A stretch of DNA of 64,000 nt from Bartonella fuyuanensis (GCF_014197255.1 NZ_JACIFE010000002.1:124001-188000), one strand, 5' to 3'; shown: positions 47,167 through 59,348, counted from the stretch's first letter. Numbers and translations: made by a program. The notes: generated from the letters alone by a model not told the origin.

Positions 47167-48960
47167 ATGCACCGTTATCGCAGTCATCATTGTGCAGCTC
47201 TTCGTAGATGTGATGTAGGAACACAAGTTCGTCTTTCAGGATGGGTTCATCGTGTTCGTGATCATGGAGGAATTCTGTTTGTGGATTTACGTGATCATTT
47301 TGGAATCACGCAAATTATTGCCAACTCTGCTTCACCAGCTTTTAAAGTTATGGAAAAAGTACGCTCTGAGTGGGTTATTCGTGTGGATGGAGAGGTTTGT
47401 GCACGTTCTGATGAGGTTATTAATGCGACGCTTCCAACAGGTGAAATTGAAATTTTTGCACAAGAGGTAGAAATTCTTTCACAATCTGATGAGCTGCCTT
47501 TACCGGTTTTCGGCGAGCCTGATTATCCAGAAGATATTCGTTTGAAGTATCGTTTTCTTGATTTACGTCGGGAAACTATGCACAAAAATATTATGCGTCG
47601 GACTGAAATTATTACTGCCATGAGACGAGCTATGCAAAATAATGGTTTTACGGAGTTTACAACGCCACTTTTGACAGCTTCATCGCCGGAAGGGGCGCGT
47701 GATTTTTTGGTTCCAAGTCGTGTTCATCAGGGAAAATTTTATGCACTACCACAAGCTCCACAGCAGTATAAACAGTTGTTAATGATATCAGGTTTTGATC
47801 GTTATTTTCAAATTGCTCCATGTTTTAGGGATGAAGATCCACGAGCAGATCGTCTTCCTGGAGAATTTTATCAATTAGATGTTGAAATGAGTTTTGTTGA
47901 GCAAGAGGATGTTTTAAGAACGATGGAACCTATTATGCGTTCTATTTTTGAAGAATTTGCAGATGGAAAAACTGTGACACAGAGCTTTCCTCGCATTTCT
48001 TATGATGAAGCAATGCAGAAATATGGTTCTGATAAGCCTGATTTACGTAATCCGATCATTATGGAAGATGTTTCTCAGTATTTTTATAATTCTGGTTTCA
48101 AAGTTTTTGCTCAGATTTTAGCAAATGATGAAAATGCCCAAGTTTGGGCTATTCCTGCTAAAACGGGTGGAAGTCGTGCTTTTTGTGATCGTATGAATAT
48201 ATGGGCACAGGGAGAGGGGCAACCAGGGCTTGGTTATATTTTCTGGCGTGAAGAAGAAAAAAAGATCGAAGGAGCAGGACCTATCGCCAAAAATATTGGT
48301 GAACAGCGAGTTGAAGCGCTTCGGATACAACTTGGACTTAAAAGTGGTGATGCTTGTTTTTTTGTGGCTGGAGATCCAAAAAAAATTGCATCTTTTGCTG
48401 GAATGGCTCGTACACGGGTAGGAGAAGAATTAAATCTTCTCAATAGAGAGAGTTTTGCTTTGGCGTGGATTGTTGATTTTCCATTTTTTGAGTGGAATGA
48501 AGATGAGAAAAAAATTGATTTTGCACATAATCCTTTTTCCATGCCTCAAGGGGGAGAAAATGCTCTTGCCTGTCAAGATCCTCTTACTCTTAAAGCTTTT
48601 CAATATGATCTTGTTTGCAATGGTTATGAGATTGCATCAGGTGGCATTCGTAATCACTTACCAGAAATGATGCTTAAGGTTTTTGAACTTGCAGGACTTT
48701 CTAAAGAAGTCGTGGAAGATCGTTTTGGTGCTCTGTATCGTGCATTCCATTATGGAGCTCCACCACATGGTGGTATGGCTGCGGGAATTGACCGTATCAT
48801 TATGCTGTTGCAAGATGTTAAAAATTTGCGTGAAGTTTCTTTATTTCCTATGAATCAGCAGGCGCTTGATCTTTTAATGAGTGCTCCATCTGATGTTACT
48901 TCTACACAATTACGTGATTTAGGAATCCGCGTGGCTTCTGCTCATAAAAATAGTTCGTAA
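47167..48960 (+). CDS. aspS: Aspartyl-tRNA synthetase
   Basis: This class II synthetase has 597 residues. The N-terminal OB-fold anticodon-binding domain spans about 1-105 ([21 protein letters not shown]). The catalytic domain includes motif 2 ([20 protein letters not shown]), a bacterial-type GAD insertion (about 280-420) and motif 3 ([12 protein letters not shown]). Because many alphaproteobacteria lack asparaginyl-tRNA synthetase, it may be non-discriminating and also charge tRNA-Asn, which the sequence does not settle. AAAGG precedes the ATG. Confidence 0.95.
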   Translation: MHRYRSHHCAALRRCDVGTQVRLSGWVHRVRDHGGILFVDLRDHFGITQIIANSASPAFKVMEKVRSEWVIRVDGEVCARSDEVINATLPTGEIEIFAQEVEILSQSDELPLPVFGEPDYPEDIRLKYRFLDLRRETMHKNIMRRTEIITAMRRAMQNNGFTEFTTPLLTASSPEGARDFLVPSRVHQGKFYALPQAPQQYKQLLMISGFDRYFQIAPCFRDEDPRADRLPGEFYQLDVEMSFVEQEDVLRTMEPIMRSIFEEFADGKTVTQSFPRISYDEAMQKYGSDKPDLRNPIIMEDVSQYFYNSGFKVFAQILANDENAQVWAIPAKTGGSRAFCDRMNIWAQGEGQPGLGYIFWREEEKKIEGAGPIAKNIGEQRVEALRIQLGLKSGDACFFVAGDPKKIASFAGMARTRVGEELNLLNRESFALAWIVDFPFFEWNEDEKKIDFAHNPFSMPQGGENALACQDPLTLKAFQYDLVCNGYEIASGGIRNHLPEMMLKVFELAGLSKEVVEDRFGALYRAFHYGAPPHGGMAAGIDRIIMLLQDVKNLREVSLFPMNQQALDLLMSAPSDVTSTQLRDLGIRVASAHKNSS

Positions 48961-49284
48961 AGTGTCTTAATATTATTTATTTTTTAATGCCAGTTATCTT
49001 GATTTGATAATGAAATATTATTTCTTTCTTTTGTTTTTTATTACTTAAAAAAGATATTTAAAAAAGTTTTCGATAATGTATTAAGTATTTTCATATATTA
49101 CTTATGGTAAAGAGGCAGAACATGTATAAATTTTTCAAATTGATATAATTTTCTGTTCATGTTTTAATTGCAATGTTTATTTTTATGTAGATGACTTTTA
49201 ATAAAAAATCTGACTCATAAAATTCTTCATTAAATAAGTCCTATAATAATTTCTTATTATTGTGAGAATTGTTATTTTAATACT
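48961..49284. other. Gap between aspS and parC
   Basis: AT-rich without an ORF or a hairpin of note; it presumably contains the parC promoter. Confidence 0.5.
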
Positions 49285-51534
49285 ATGTCTGATAAAATGA
49301 ATTCACCGTTTGATAAGGAATATGTTGAACCAATAGAATTACGTTCTGCTTTACAGGAACGTTATTTGGCTTATGCGCTTTCTACAATTATGCACCGTGC
49401 ATTGCCTGATGTTCGTGATGGATTGAAGCCTGTTCATCGGCGGATTGTTCACGCAATGCGTCTTCTCAAATTAAACCCTGGACAGTCTTATGCGAAATGT
49501 GCGCGGATTGTCGGTGATGTTATGGGAAAATTCCATCCTCATGGAGATTCAGCTATTTATGATGCTTTGGTGCGCCTAGCTCAAAGTTTTGCAGTTCGTT
49601 ATCCATTGGTTGATGGTCAAGGCAATTTTGGTAATATTGATGGTGATAATGCTGCTGCTATGCGTTATACGGAAGCACGCATGACTGAAGTAGCTGCATT
49701 ATTACTTGAAGGAATTAATGAAAATGCTATTGATTTTCGTTTGACTTATAATGAAGAAGATTGGGAGCCTGTTGTGTTACCAAGCGCTTTCCCTAATCTT
49801 TTAGCAAATGGTTCCTCTGGTATTGCTGTTGGTATGGCGACATCTATTCCCCCCCATAATGTTGCAGAGCTTTGTGATGCAGCGCTGCATTTGATTGCAC
49901 ATCCTGATACACATGATGAGGATTTAAATCAATTTGTGCTGGGACCGGATTTCCCAACCGGTGGCATTTTGGTTGAGCCTAAAAAAAGTATTAAGGAATC
50001 TTATCGTATAGGTCGGGGTTTTTTTCGATTGCGTTCGCGTTGGTATCAGGAAACTGGCAGTCGTGGTTCTTATGTGATCGTTGTGACCGAAATTCCCTAC
50101 CAAGTTCAAAAATCACGCCTTATCGAAAAAACTGCGGAATTATTGCTTGCGCGGCGATTGCCGATGCTTGAGGATATTCAAGATGAGTCAGCAGAAGATA
50201 TCCGTATCGTGCTTGTTCCTAAAAATCGTACTGTTGATCCTGAACTTCTTATGGAATCCCTTTTTAAATTAACGGATTTTGAAGTGAGGTTTCCTCTTAA
50301 TCTTAATGTTTTGTCTTCTGGAAGAAGACCCAATGTTCTTTCTTTGCGCGAGAGTTTACAGCAATGGCTTGAACATCGGCAGGAAGTGCTCATTCGTCGC
50401 TCGCGTTATCGGCTTGAGCAAATTGAAGGTCGATTGGAAATGCTCCATGGGTATCTTATTGCTTATTTGAATCTCGATGAGGTCATTCAAATTATTCGTG
50501 AAGAGGATGAACCTAAAAAGCAGCTGATCAGTCATTTTAAATTAACACAAAATCAAGCTGAAGCTATTCTTAATATGCGTTTGCGTTCTTTACGTAAGCT
50601 TGAGGAATTTGAAATTCGTAAGGAATTTGAAACCCTTAAAGTTGAAAAAGAAAAACTACAAAATTTATTGGCCTCTCCTATAAAACAATGGAAAATAATT
50701 TCAGAAGAAATCAAAAAGATTCGAAATACTTTTGGTCCTGAAACTTTCTTAGGAAAAAGACGTACGACATTTGAAGAGGCACCAAAACATGATCTTGATG
50801 ATATCCAACAAGCAATGATTGAAAAAGAACCGGTTACTATTGTCGTTTCTGAAAAGGGATGGATGCGTGCTTTGAAGGGACACTTGAACGATTATAAAGT
50901 ACTTTCTTTTAAAGAAGGAGACAGTTTAAAGGTAGCATTTCCAGCATTTACAACAGACAAGATTGTGCTGATAAGCACTGGTGGGAAGTTTTATGCTATT
51001 GGTGCAAATAATTTGCCTGGAGGGCGAGGGCATGGTGACCCCATCCGTCTTTTAATCGATATGGACGATGGGCATGATGTTCTGACAGCTTTTGTACATC
51101 ATGCAGAGGAAAAACTACTTTTGGTTTCATCTCACGGAAATGGTTTTATTGTCCGTGCTGCAGAAGTGATTGCCAATACACGAAAAGGAAAGCAAGTAAT
51201 GAATGTAAAATATCCTGATAAGGTAAGACTTTGTATTCCGGTAAATGGTGATCATATTGCAGTGGTTGGTGAAAATCGCAAAATGCTTATTTTTGCTATT
51301 GAACAAATACCAGAAATGAATCGTGGTAAAGGTGTTCGCTTACAGCGTTACAAAAAAGGTGGTATTGTTGATGCAAAGACTTTTAATTTATCAGAAGGTT
51401 TAAGTTGGAAAGATACGGCTAATCGAATCTTTAACCGTCAAGCTGATGATCTCATTGAATGGATGGGAATGCGTGCGGGAGTAGGGCGTTTGGTTCCAAA
51501 AGAATTTCCAAAATCAGGAAAATTTACTAATTAA
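49285..51534 (+). CDS. parC: DNA topoisomerase IV subunit A
   Basis: The product has 749 residues and decatenates chromosomes with ParE. The breakage-reunion domain starts at [22 protein letters not shown]; the catalytic tyrosine is Y128 (MRYTEARM). The quinolone region is [10 protein letters not shown] with S89 and D93, the usual sensitive-type residues. The coiled coil lies around 360-470, and a GyrA-like beta-pinwheel C-terminus is shortened, as expected for ParC rather than GyrA (no GyrA box seen). ParE is not in the window. Confidence 0.92.
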   Translation: MSDKMNSPFDKEYVEPIELRSALQERYLAYALSTIMHRALPDVRDGLKPVHRRIVHAMRLLKLNPGQSYAKCARIVGDVMGKFHPHGDSAIYDALVRLAQSFAVRYPLVDGQGNFGNIDGDNAAAMRYTEARMTEVAALLLEGINENAIDFRLTYNEEDWEPVVLPSAFPNLLANGSSGIAVGMATSIPPHNVAELCDAALHLIAHPDTHDEDLNQFVLGPDFPTGGILVEPKKSIKESYRIGRGFFRLRSRWYQETGSRGSYVIVVTEIPYQVQKSRLIEKTAELLLARRLPMLEDIQDESAEDIRIVLVPKNRTVDPELLMESLFKLTDFEVRFPLNLNVLSSGRRPNVLSLRESLQQWLEHRQEVLIRRSRYRLEQIEGRLEMLHGYLIAYLNLDEVIQIIREEDEPKKQLISHFKLTQNQAEAILNMRLRSLRKLEEFEIRKEFETLKVEKEKLQNLLASPIKQWKIISEEIKKIRNTFGPETFLGKRRTTFEEAPKHDLDDIQQAMIEKEPVTIVVSEKGWMRALKGHLNDYKVLSFKEGDSLKVAFPAFTTDKIVLISTGGKFYAIGANNLPGGRGHGDPIRLLIDMDDGHDVLTAFVHHAEEKLLLVSSHGNGFIVRAAEVIANTRKGKQVMNVKYPDKVRLCIPVNGDHIAVVGENRKMLIFAIEQIPEMNRGKGVRLQRYKKGGIVDAKTFNLSEGLSWKDTANRIFNRQADDLIEWMGMRAGVGRLVPKEFPKSGKFTN

Positions 51535-52345
51535 ATGCATTTTATAAACAGGAAAATCCTGTATAGCTTTATGATATATTGATTTATAAGGTTAATTTAT
51601 TTATTCTGATTTTGTCCAAGTTAAGTTAATCAAAACTATTTGCTTGCATGTCATAAGATGAAGAAGCCAGCGCCCATAAAAGCTATTGAAAAAAAAGAAT
51701 AAAAAATTCTTCTTATAAATCATTTCAATGAAATACAAGAGTTTTTGAAACAATAAAAACATTTTTTTCTAGGGCAGTGATTGTGTTTTCAGGAAATGGG
51801 AAATGGTATAATGATAAATCCATTGAACACCTCCATCTTTACGTTTGTGAAGTAACAAGCCAGCACTATCATTATATTTTCTAGCTCTCAATGTTGCGAC
51901 AGCTCTTGCATTAAGGCGGTTCATAAGGAGCATTTTTACTCCTTTTTATACAAATTTGATCCACACACTCATCCTACTTGTGATGTGCAAAAGAGAGGTT
52001 TTGATTGATTCAAGATAAGCAGGTTTGAAATGAGAGAATCTTACGTTATTCGAGACTCTAATTCAACATAAAAAAACAATAAATTATCATTATAAATCAA
52101 TTACTTATAAATAATATCATGATAATCGTTTGGATCTTTATTAAGTAAAAATATTGGTATTCAATGGTTTTTAGATTTTTTATCATTATATTATTTATAG
52201 GTGCTGTCGTGAAATGATTTAATGCTTTGAGAGGTGTATATTTAAAATAAATATGTGAATGTTTAACGCAAAAATGCCCTATTTGGAGCGATTAAATATT
52301 TGCTTATCATCTAGGAGAGGTGTTATTAATCTTTGATGGCAATGT
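51535..52345. other. Gap between parC and the efflux gene, with an integrase remnant
   Basis: Other than the integrase fragment at 51769-51933, the DNA is AT-rich and non-coding. A short hairpin (ACAGGA-AAA-TCCTGT, 51548-51562) just past the parC stop may terminate transcription but has no long T run. Confidence 0.5.
51769..51933 (-). pseudogene. Phage/island integrase, N-terminal remnant
   Basis: On the minus strand a 54-codon frame begins MLLMNRLNARAVATLR and continues KYNDSAGLLLHKRKDGGVQW and IYHYT before diverging and stopping. This matches the arm-binding N-terminus of P4-type tyrosine integrases (DUF4102-like), whose typical text is K-L-T-x-x-x-V-x-x-L-x-P-x-K-Y-x-D-G-x-G-L-x-L-x-V-x-P-x-G-x-K-x-W-x-x-R-Y. 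The remaining 340 or so residues, including the catalytic RHRY set, are gone. No tRNA lies beside it. It is too short for ordinary gene callers. Confidence 0.75.
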
Positions 52346-53602
52346 TTATTCGTTAGGATTGCTATGACATTGTCTAAAAAGATGACCGCGTTCAGCCCAT
52401 AAGACAAGAAGTATAGCAATAACACTCAGAAAGAAAAATCCTGCTGAGTTTGGGATAGTTGTTTCATCAAATTGTTGTGCTATAAAGAAACTAACTCCTG
52501 CACCGATAGATGTTTGAAGAAATCCGGATACAGAAGATGCGGTTCCAGCAATTTCTCCTGCAGATTCGAGAGCAAGTGTATTAAAATTAGCTATCATGCC
52601 ACCACAGGTAAACATTAATATGCAATATAACGTCATATAAAAAGGAAAAGGGATAACACCATCTGCTAAAATCGATCCAATAAACCAAATACAGGAAGTG
52701 ACACAAAAGAGAAAAAGCATAGTATGGGCAATACGTCTCATTCCAAGAAGTCCGACAAGTTGAGAATTGATAAATGATGAGAAAGCTTGAAATGCAGCAC
52801 CGATTGCAAATGCTATAGGAAACCAAAAGCCTAAGTTATAAATTCCTTCATAAGTTTGTTGGGATGTATTAACAGCAATAAAAATACAGCCTAAAATAAT
52901 GGAAGTTGCAAGTGTGTAGCAAAGTGTTGTACGGTTAGTTACAATAATCCATAAATTTTGTTTGACTGCAGAAAAAGAAAGAGGGCATTGTTCATGATGT
53001 GTTTCAGGCAAGCGTAATTGAATCCAAATCATTAAGCCGAAACCAACCATTGCCATGAAAATAAAGATAAATTGCCAATACCCAAGCAGTAGAATAATCT
53101 GTCCGACTGCTGGGCCGACCATTGGTGCTACAAGAAAAACCATCATAACAATAGACATAACTTCTGCCATTTTTCGTCCACTGTAAAGATCACGTACAAC
53201 AGAAACCGTAAGAACGCGCATAGCAGCTCCTCCAATACCTTGCAAGATACGTAGAATGAGTAAGAGAGAAAGATCCGTTACAAAGGCACAGCCGATTGCC
53301 GTAAATGAATAAAAAGCAAGCCCAATAAGAATAAGCCTACGTCGTCCATACCGATCGCTTATTGGACCGAAAAATATTTGAGCAATACCATAGCTAATAA
53401 GATAACTCGAAATGATATAATGTTGATCATTTTCATTGAGAATATTTAATCCATCCAAAATATTGGGCATAGCTGGAAGCATAATATCAACAGCTATAGC
53501 ATTAGTAGCCATGAGCGAAGCAATAAGAATAACAAATTCTTTATAGCCAATTCTTTTTCCAATTGCATCACTATGTGTTTGTTTATCGATTAAATATGAC
53601 AT
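52346..53602 (-). CDS. Bcr/CflA-family drug efflux transporter (MFS)
   Basis: The product has 418 residues with about 12 hydrophobic helices. The cytoplasmic loop motif GPISDRYGRRRLILIG (motif A) and RILQGIGGAAM (motif B) are typical of drug/H+ antiporter MFS proteins, and the AVDIMLPAMPNI opening and LVAPMVGPAVGQIIL fit the Bcr/CflA branch. The substrate is unknown. It is the last gene of the leftward block, 67 bp past grxD. Confidence 0.88.
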   Translation of the reverse strand: MSYLIDKQTHSDAIGKRIGYKEFVILIASLMATNAIAVDIMLPAMPNILDGLNILNENDQHYIISSYLISYGIAQIFFGPISDRYGRRRLILIGLAFYSFTAIGCAFVTDLSLLLILRILQGIGGAAMRVLTVSVVRDLYSGRKMAEVMSIVMMVFLVAPMVGPAVGQIILLLGYWQFIFIFMAMVGFGLMIWIQLRLPETHHEQCPLSFSAVKQNLWIIVTNRTTLCYTLATSIILGCIFIAVNTSQQTYEGIYNLGFWFPIAFAIGAAFQAFSSFINSQLVGLLGMRRIAHTMLFLFCVTSCIWFIGSILADGVIPFPFYMTLYCILMFTCGGMIANFNTLALESAGEIAGTASSVSGFLQTSIGAGVSFFIAQQFDETTIPNSAGFFFLSVIAILLVLWAERGHLFRQCHSNPNE

Positions 53603-53668
53603 ATGGCATCCTTGAAATAAAAATTTTGGCTGGAAAAACTCTTTTTTAAGAGTTTAAATAAAAGATAC

Positions 53669-54001
53669 CTATGATTGATGACAGGAAATATTTTTTTCTT
53701 TCAAAAGTTCCTGCAATTCATTGCTTTGAAACATTTCTTTAACAATATCACAGCCTCCAATAAATTCACCTTTGACATAAAGTTGTGGAATTGTTGGCCA
53801 ATTTGAGTAATCTTTAATTCCTTGACGCAACTCGACAGAAGTTAAGATATTAATTCCTTTATAATTCAATCCTAAATAGTCAAGAATTTGAACAACTTGC
53901 CCTGAAAACCCACATTGCGGAGCATTAGGCGTTCCTTTCATGAATAAAATGACATCGTTTGTTTTAATTTCGTTATCAATAAAATCATAAACTGTTGTCA
54001 T
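53669..54001 (-). CDS. grxD: Monothiol glutaredoxin
   Basis: The product has 110 residues from the ATG at 54001, which follows GAGGGA; an upstream ATG thirteen codons earlier is less likely. The CGFS motif has its cysteine at C30. The glutathione-binding WPTIPQLYVKGEFIGGCDIV is intact. Monothiol CGFS glutaredoxins carry Fe-S clusters and pair with BolA, whose gene lies 88 bp upstream on the same strand. Confidence 0.93.
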   Translation of the reverse strand: MTTVYDFIDNEIKTNDVILFMKGTPNAPQCGFSGQVVQILDYLGLNYKGINILTSVELRQGIKDYSNWPTIPQLYVKGEFIGGCDIVKEMFQSNELQELLKEKNISCHQS

Positions 54002-54088
54002 TTTTATCCCTCGATATTTCAGATTTTTACAAGTGCGCAATCTATACTCATACTCTTTAAATGAATGAATGCAAGAAGAAATTTTAGA

Positions 54089-54325
54089 TTATTTTGGGAT
54101 ATTTGTTTGCAACACTAAGGCATGAAGATCATTTCCCATATTACCTTTAAGGGCATCATAGACCATTTTATGTTGTTGAAGACGAGTTTTACCGCGAAAG
54201 CTTTCAGAAATAACTTCTGCAGCATAATGTTCTCCATCACCAGCAAGATCACGAATTCTTACGGTGGCATCGGGAATGCCTTCACGAATAAGCGTTTCAA
54301 TTGCATGGGCACTCATTGCCATCAT
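54089..54325 (-). CDS. bolA: BolA-like protein
   Basis: The product has 78 residues with the BolA core FRGKTRLQQHKMVYDALKG and the invariant histidine in HKMVY. It starts at the first ATG after AAGGAGA. With grxD next door it very likely forms a BolA-Grx4 cluster complex; this is family knowledge plus gene order. Confidence 0.92.
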   Translation of the reverse strand: MMAMSAHAIETLIREGIPDATVRIRDLAGDGEHYAAEVISESFRGKTRLQQHKMVYDALKGNMGNDLHALVLQTNIPK

Positions 54326-54364
54326 TATTCTCCTTTTTGTAAGAGCTATTTGAGAAAAAAAAAT

Positions 54365-56575
54365 TTATTCTTCACCCATAAATTGTGGAAACCAGTTTTC
54401 ATAGGCTTGTGTAAGTTTGTCTACCGAAAGGGTTAAGATTCCTTCGATATTGAGCGAATCCCCCTCAACTCTACCAAGCTCTGTTAAAGAAATGGTATTG
54501 ATTTGTGCTTGCTTTTTAAGACTGCTGAGAGCATGAGGCTTGACAGCTAAAAGATAACGTCCTTGGTCTTCTCCAAAAAGTTCTGCATGATGCGGGGATT
54601 TATTGCTTAATTTTATTTTGATTCCTTTCTTGGCTTTAATTACCATTTCGGCGAGTGCAATCGCTAATCCCCCGTCAGAAATGTCATGAGCAGCATGAAT
54701 AAAACCGCTATTAATAACATCTCGAACAAATTGACCATGTTTTTTTTCAAGTTGTAAATCTACAGGGGGAGGGGTGCCTGCATCAATATTTAAAATATTA
54801 CGCGCATAGATTGATTGTCCTAAATGAGAACCACAATCTCCCACTAAAATGATACTATCTCCATTTTGCATACCACTTATTGTTACCAATTTAGACCAAT
54901 CCTTAAGAAGGCCTACTCCAGCAATTGTGGGGGTCGGAAGAATAGCTTCCCCATTTGTTTCGTTGTAAAGAGAAACATTGCCTGAAACGATAGGAAAGTC
55001 GAGGATTCTACAAGCTTCCCCTATACCTTTAATAGCAAAAATTAGTTGTCCCATAATTTCAGGTTTTTCAGGATTACCAAAATTGAGATTATCTGTAGCG
55101 GCCAGTGGTATTGCACCTGTCGTACTAATATTTCGCCAGCATTCTGCGACAGCTTGTTTTCCTCCTTCATAAGGATCGGCTTCACAATACCGAGGTGTTA
55201 CATCAGAAGAAAAAGCAAGAGCACGTTTGCTATTGTTGCTTATACGGATAACGCCTGCATCACTTCCTGGATAAACAAGGCTATTTCCTTGAATAAGAGT
55301 ATCATATTGTTCATAAACCCATCGCCGTGAACTTTGATCAGCAGAATTCAATAAGGTTAAAAGTGCATCATCAAGATTTTTAATTTTTTTGATATCTTCT
55401 GCTTTCAGGGGTGTTTTTTTTGTAGGTTCGCGCCAAGGACGATCATAAACAGGTGCTTCATCACCGAGTTCTTTAATGGGAAGATTGACAACTTCTTCCC
55501 CTTGATGAAATACGCGGAAATGTAAATCATCGGTTGTTTTTCCAATAATAGAAAAATGTAGCCCCCATTTATGAAAAATTTCTGCTGCTTGCTTTTCTAA
55601 TTCTGGTTTGAGAATCATGAGCATACGCTCTTGACTTTCAGACAGCATCATTTCATAAGCCGTCATGTTTTCCTCACGAACGGGCACATTATCAAGATTA
55701 AGCTGTATTCCCAGATTTCCTTTTGCACCCATTTCAACAGCAGAAGAAGTAAGGCCTGCTGCACCCATATCTTGAATAGCAACTACAGCTCCAAGTTCCA
55801 TGAGCTCTAAGCATGCTTCAAAGAGACATTTTTCTGTAAAAGGATCACCCACTTGAACAGATGGGCGTTTTTCTCTGATTGAATCATCAAATTCAGCAGA
55901 AGCCATTATTGCTCCACCGACGCCATCACGCCCTGTTTTTGCACCAAGATAAACGACGGGAAGTCCGATGCCTTGTGCTTTAGAATAGAAAAGAGCGTCT
56001 GTCTTTGCGATACCGGCTACAAAAGCGTTAACAAGGATATTGCCATTATAACGCTTATCAAAATTTACTTCTCCACCAACAGTTGGAACGCCAAAAGCAT
56101 TGCTGTAGCCACCAATTCCAGAAACAACACCAGAAACAAGATGGCGTGTTCGTGGGTGATCAGGAGAACCAAATCGCAATGCATTCATAGCAGCAACAGG
56201 ACGAGCTCCCATTGTAAAGACATCACGTAAAATACCACCAACGCCTGTTGCCGCACCTTGATAAGGTTCAATATAAGAAGGATGGTTGTGGCTTTCCATT
56301 TTGAAAACAATACATTGTCCTTCACCAATATCGACAACACCAGCATTTTCACCAGGACCTTGAATGACACATTTTCCTTCTGTTGGAAGGGTTTTTAGCC
56401 ATTTTTTAGAGGATTTATAGGAACAATGTTCGTTCCACATGGCAGAAAAAATTCCCAGTTCAGTAAATGTTGGTTCTCGACCGATTAACGTCAAAATACG
56501 TTGATACTCATCCTCTTTTAGACCGTGTTGCGCAATGAGCTCTGGTGTGATAGTGATGTTATTACAAGGCTTCAT
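54365..56575 (-). CDS. purL: Phosphoribosylformylglycinamidine synthase, large subunit
   Basis: The enzyme converts FGAR to FGAM in purine synthesis. The 736-residue size is the small-PurL type that requires PurS and PurQ, both encoded upstream on the same strand. Motifs include [10 protein letters not shown], the ATP-binding [22 protein letters not shown] and the second-half MHISG-like [13 protein letters not shown] 282-bp gap separates it from purQ, unlike the tight spacing of purS and purQ. bolA begins 39 bp after its stop. Confidence 0.95.
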   Translation of the reverse strand: MKPCNNITITPELIAQHGLKEDEYQRILTLIGREPTFTELGIFSAMWNEHCSYKSSKKWLKTLPTEGKCVIQGPGENAGVVDIGEGQCIVFKMESHNHPSYIEPYQGAATGVGGILRDVFTMGARPVAAMNALRFGSPDHPRTRHLVSGVVSGIGGYSNAFGVPTVGGEVNFDKRYNGNILVNAFVAGIAKTDALFYSKAQGIGLPVVYLGAKTGRDGVGGAIMASAEFDDSIREKRPSVQVGDPFTEKCLFEACLELMELGAVVAIQDMGAAGLTSSAVEMGAKGNLGIQLNLDNVPVREENMTAYEMMLSESQERMLMILKPELEKQAAEIFHKWGLHFSIIGKTTDDLHFRVFHQGEEVVNLPIKELGDEAPVYDRPWREPTKKTPLKAEDIKKIKNLDDALLTLLNSADQSSRRWVYEQYDTLIQGNSLVYPGSDAGVIRISNNSKRALAFSSDVTPRYCEADPYEGGKQAVAECWRNISTTGAIPLAATDNLNFGNPEKPEIMGQLIFAIKGIGEACRILDFPIVSGNVSLYNETNGEAILPTPTIAGVGLLKDWSKLVTISGMQNGDSIILVGDCGSHLGQSIYARNILNIDAGTPPPVDLQLEKKHGQFVRDVINSGFIHAAHDISDGGLAIALAEMVIKAKKGIKIKLSNKSPHHAELFGEDQGRYLLAVKPHALSSLKKQAQINTISLTELGRVEGDSLNIEGILTLSVDKLTQAYENWFPQFMGEE

Positions 56576-56857
56576 AAGTATTTATCCATCAAATTAATCG
56601 AAATTTAGCATTTTTATTTTTTAATCTAGCAGCCTATATTATAGCAATAATGTTGTTTAATAATAAAAATATTCATAGACCCGAAGCTGAAAATTTTACT
56701 CGTTTGTTTAGTGAGACTTAAGACTCAAACCGGTCTTAAATAGTTATGTATTTAGAGAATAATATCCACTGTTGTTTGTGAAGAACGCCGGTCATAGACT
56801 CATTAATACGGAATATAGATCTTTTTTACAGTTATGGAGTACAAGGGGTTTCTAGCA

Positions 56858-57529
56858 TCACCCATTTACTAACTCTAAAACACCTTGAAAAAATAAACGA
56901 CCGTCAATACCTCCATGGGCGGGCTCAATAAAGTTTTCAGGATGAGGCATCATACCGAGAACATTACCAGCTTTATTAACAATTCCAGCAATATCTTTCA
57001 TTGAACCGTTAGGATTTGTATTTTCTGCATAGCGAAAAACAATTTGTTCATTATCTTCCATTTGTTTTAATGTTTCATTGTCAACAAAGTAATTTCCATC
57101 GTGATGGGCAACAGGACAACGAATAATTTGCCCTTTAGAATAATATCGAGAAAATTTTGTTTTAGCGTTAACAACTTCAAGTTTGATTTCACGACAAACA
57201 AATTTCAAGGAAGCATTTCGCATTAAAGTACCTGGTAATAATCTCGCTTCCAACAAAATTTGAAATCCATTGCAAATGCCTATTATTGTAGTTCCTCCTT
57301 GTGCTTTCTCACGAATGGCTTTTAAGATAGGTGTTCGCGCTCCAATAGCACCACATCTTAAGTAGTCACCATAAGAAAAACCACCAGGAATGATAATAAC
57401 ATCTACATCTGGAATTGTTGTTTCTGTTTGCCAAATCTTTAGTGGTTCAGCTCCCGTTATATGATGTAATGCTGCAACCATATCTCGATCACGATTTAAT
57501 CCAGGAAGTTGAATGATGGCAGTTTTCAT
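56858..57529 (-). CDS. purQ: FGAM synthase glutaminase subunit
   Basis: The product has 223 residues of the class I glutamine amidotransferase type. It provides ammonia to PurL. The nucleophile is the Cys in [13 protein letters not shown], and the His/Glu are in [12 protein letters not shown] near the end. The oxyanion block [14 protein letters not shown] is present. It starts 11 bp after purS. Confidence 0.95.
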   Translation of the reverse strand: MKTAIIQLPGLNRDRDMVAALHHITGAEPLKIWQTETTIPDVDVIIIPGGFSYGDYLRCGAIGARTPILKAIREKAQGGTTIIGICNGFQILLEARLLPGTLMRNASLKFVCREIKLEVVNAKTKFSRYYSKGQIIRCPVAHHDGNYFVDNETLKQMEDNEQIVFRYAENTNPNGSMKDIAGIVNKAGNVLGMMPHPENFIEPAHGGIDGRLFFQGVLELVNG

Positions 57530-57540
57530 AAGTTTTCCGC

Positions 57541-57780
57541 TTAAAGAATTTCAATTGTATAATTTTCAATGACAGTATTCACGAGTAACTCTTCACACAT
57601 CTGCTCAAGTTTTCTCTTTGCAGTTTCAGAAGGTTGATCATCAAGAACAATATCAAAAACCTTTCCCTGACGAATGGAAAGAATACTTTCGAAAGCTAAA
57701 CTTTTTAAAGCACCGACAATTGCTTCTCCTTGTGGATCAAGGATGCTTTCTTTTAAAGTAACTATAATACGTGCTTTCAT
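57541..57780 (-). CDS. purS: FGAM synthase subunit PurS
   Basis: The product is 79 residues, the small ammonia-channel/structural component that bridges PurL and Pur[23 protein letters not shown] is the typical opening. It lies between purC (81 bp) and purQ (11 bp). Confidence 0.95.
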   Translation of the reverse strand: MKARIIVTLKESILDPQGEAIVGALKSLAFESILSIRQGKVFDIVLDDQPSETAKRKLEQMCEELLVNTVIENYTIEIL

Positions 57781-57861
57781 TTTTTGCTTCCTGATTGTAA
57801 AAAATTTTCCCTTTGAAGAGGGGTATTGATAGATAGAAGGTGATATTATTTTACCTTGTGT

Positions 57862-58626
57862 TTATTTCACGAGAACAGGACCTGTTGGTCGTATCGGCTC
57901 ATTTTCATTCATAATCCCAAGACGTTTGGCGACTTCTTGATAGGCGTTAATAAGCCCCCCCATATCACGACGAAAACGATCTTTATCCATTTTTTCTTGT
58001 GTTTGCATATCCCATAGTCGTGCAGAATCAGGTGAAATTTCATCCGCAAGAACGATACGCATTGTTTCATCTTCCCATAGGCGACCGAATTCCATTTTAA
58101 AATCAATTAATTGGATGTTAACACTGGCAAAAAAACCAGAAAGAAAATCATTAATACGGATTGAAAGTTGCATGATATCTTCTAGCTCTTGTGGGACAGC
58201 CCACCCAAAAGCAGTGATATGTTCTTCTGTCACCATAGGATCCTCAAGAGAATCATTTTTATAGTAGAACTCAATGATGGATTGTGGAAGTGGGGTCCCT
58301 TCTTTCAGTCCTAACCGTTTAGCAAGAGAGCCGGCAGCAACATTGCGAACAACGATTTCCAACGGAATGATTTCCGCTGCTTTAATAAGTTGTTCGCGCA
58401 TGTTTATGCGTTTGATAAAATGTGTTGGGATGCCCAAACGTCCAAGATGACTAAAGATATGTTCCGAAATTCGGTTGTTTAAAACCCCTTTTCCGTCGAT
58501 AATTTCGTGTTTTTTTGCATTAAAGGCAGTTGCATCATCTTTAAAAAATTGAATATAAGTTCCTGGTTCAGGTCCTTCATATAAAATTTTGGCCTTGCCT
58601 TCATAAATACGGTGGCGACGATTCAT
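57862..58626 (-). CDS. purC: SAICAR synthetase
   Basis: The product has 254 residues and joins CAIR to aspartate in purine synthesis. [32 protein letters not shown], the block ending [12 protein letters not shown] and [11 protein letters not shown] are family landmarks. It is the first gene of the purC-purS-purQ unit. Confidence 0.95.
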   Translation of the reverse strand: MNRRHRIYEGKAKILYEGPEPGTYIQFFKDDATAFNAKKHEIIDGKGVLNNRISEHIFSHLGRLGIPTHFIKRINMREQLIKAAEIIPLEIVVRNVAAGSLAKRLGLKEGTPLPQSIIEFYYKNDSLEDPMVTEEHITAFGWAVPQELEDIMQLSIRINDFLSGFFASVNIQLIDFKMEFGRLWEDETMRIVLADEISPDSARLWDMQTQEKMDKDRFRRDMGGLINAYQEVAKRLGIMNENEPIRPTGPVLVK

Positions 58627-58799
58627 AATAATTCTCTATTTTCCTTGAGAGGTTTTTAATAATATTGCTAAGTGATACTATCCTAATTGATGGAAATTCT
58701 CAATGATCTTGCTATGATACTTTTATTAATTTTTGTCATTCCACATTTATCCAAAGGGTGAGATATATAGGCGATTAGAATAAAGGATTACCTTTTATA

Positions 58800-59348
58800 T
58801 CAAATTTTTGCAAGAAAGTGAGAGAGGACCATAAGTCCTTCAGGCCAAGGCCCGTGTCCAGATTCTGCGTTAATATGGCCAGAATATCCAGCATCAACAA
58901 GGAATGATCCCCAGTCATTAGCTATTTTTTCTGCTACTGAAAATTGACAAAAAATGTCGTTCCGGCTAGCTATAATAATTGAAGGAAAAGGTAACTTTTG
59001 GCGATGATAAGGGCCAAATGTCATTAAATGTTTGGGACGTATTTTCTCATTGGCTAGATCAGGAGGTGCAACAAAGAAAGCGCCACAAATTTTTTCTGCA
59101 TTTTGTATAGCTGCCTGAATAGCAGTAGGAACTCCTAGTGAATGAGCAATAATCATAACAGGTTTTTGAGCTTGTGCGATGGCGGTTTGAACTTTATAAA
59201 CCCACTCTTCATAAACAGGTTTTGACCAATGGATTTGTTCAATGCGGCGGGCAGTTGACAATTTTTTTTCCCAGCGTGTTTGCCAATGATCTGGACCAGA
59301 TCCTTTGTAGCCAGGAACAATAAGAATATCGAGTTGATTTACTTTCAT
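58800..59348 (-). CDS. RBBP9/YdeN-type serine hydrolase
   Basis: The product has 182 residues, an alpha/beta hydrolase. It begins with the family LIVPGYKGSGPDHWQTRWE; the nucleophile serine is in IIAHSLGVPTA, the Asp in SRNDIFC, and the His in SGHINAESGHGPWPEG. The physiological substrate is unknown. It lies between purB and purC on the same strand, in the purine block, although there is no known functional link. Confidence 0.88.
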   Translation of the reverse strand: MKVNQLDILIVPGYKGSGPDHWQTRWEKKLSTARRIEQIHWSKPVYEEWVYKVQTAIAQAQKPVMIIAHSLGVPTAIQAAIQNAEKICGAFFVAPPDLANEKIRPKHLMTFGPYHRQKLPFPSIIIASRNDIFCQFSVAEKIANDWGSFLVDAGYSGHINAESGHGPWPEGLMVLSHFLAKI

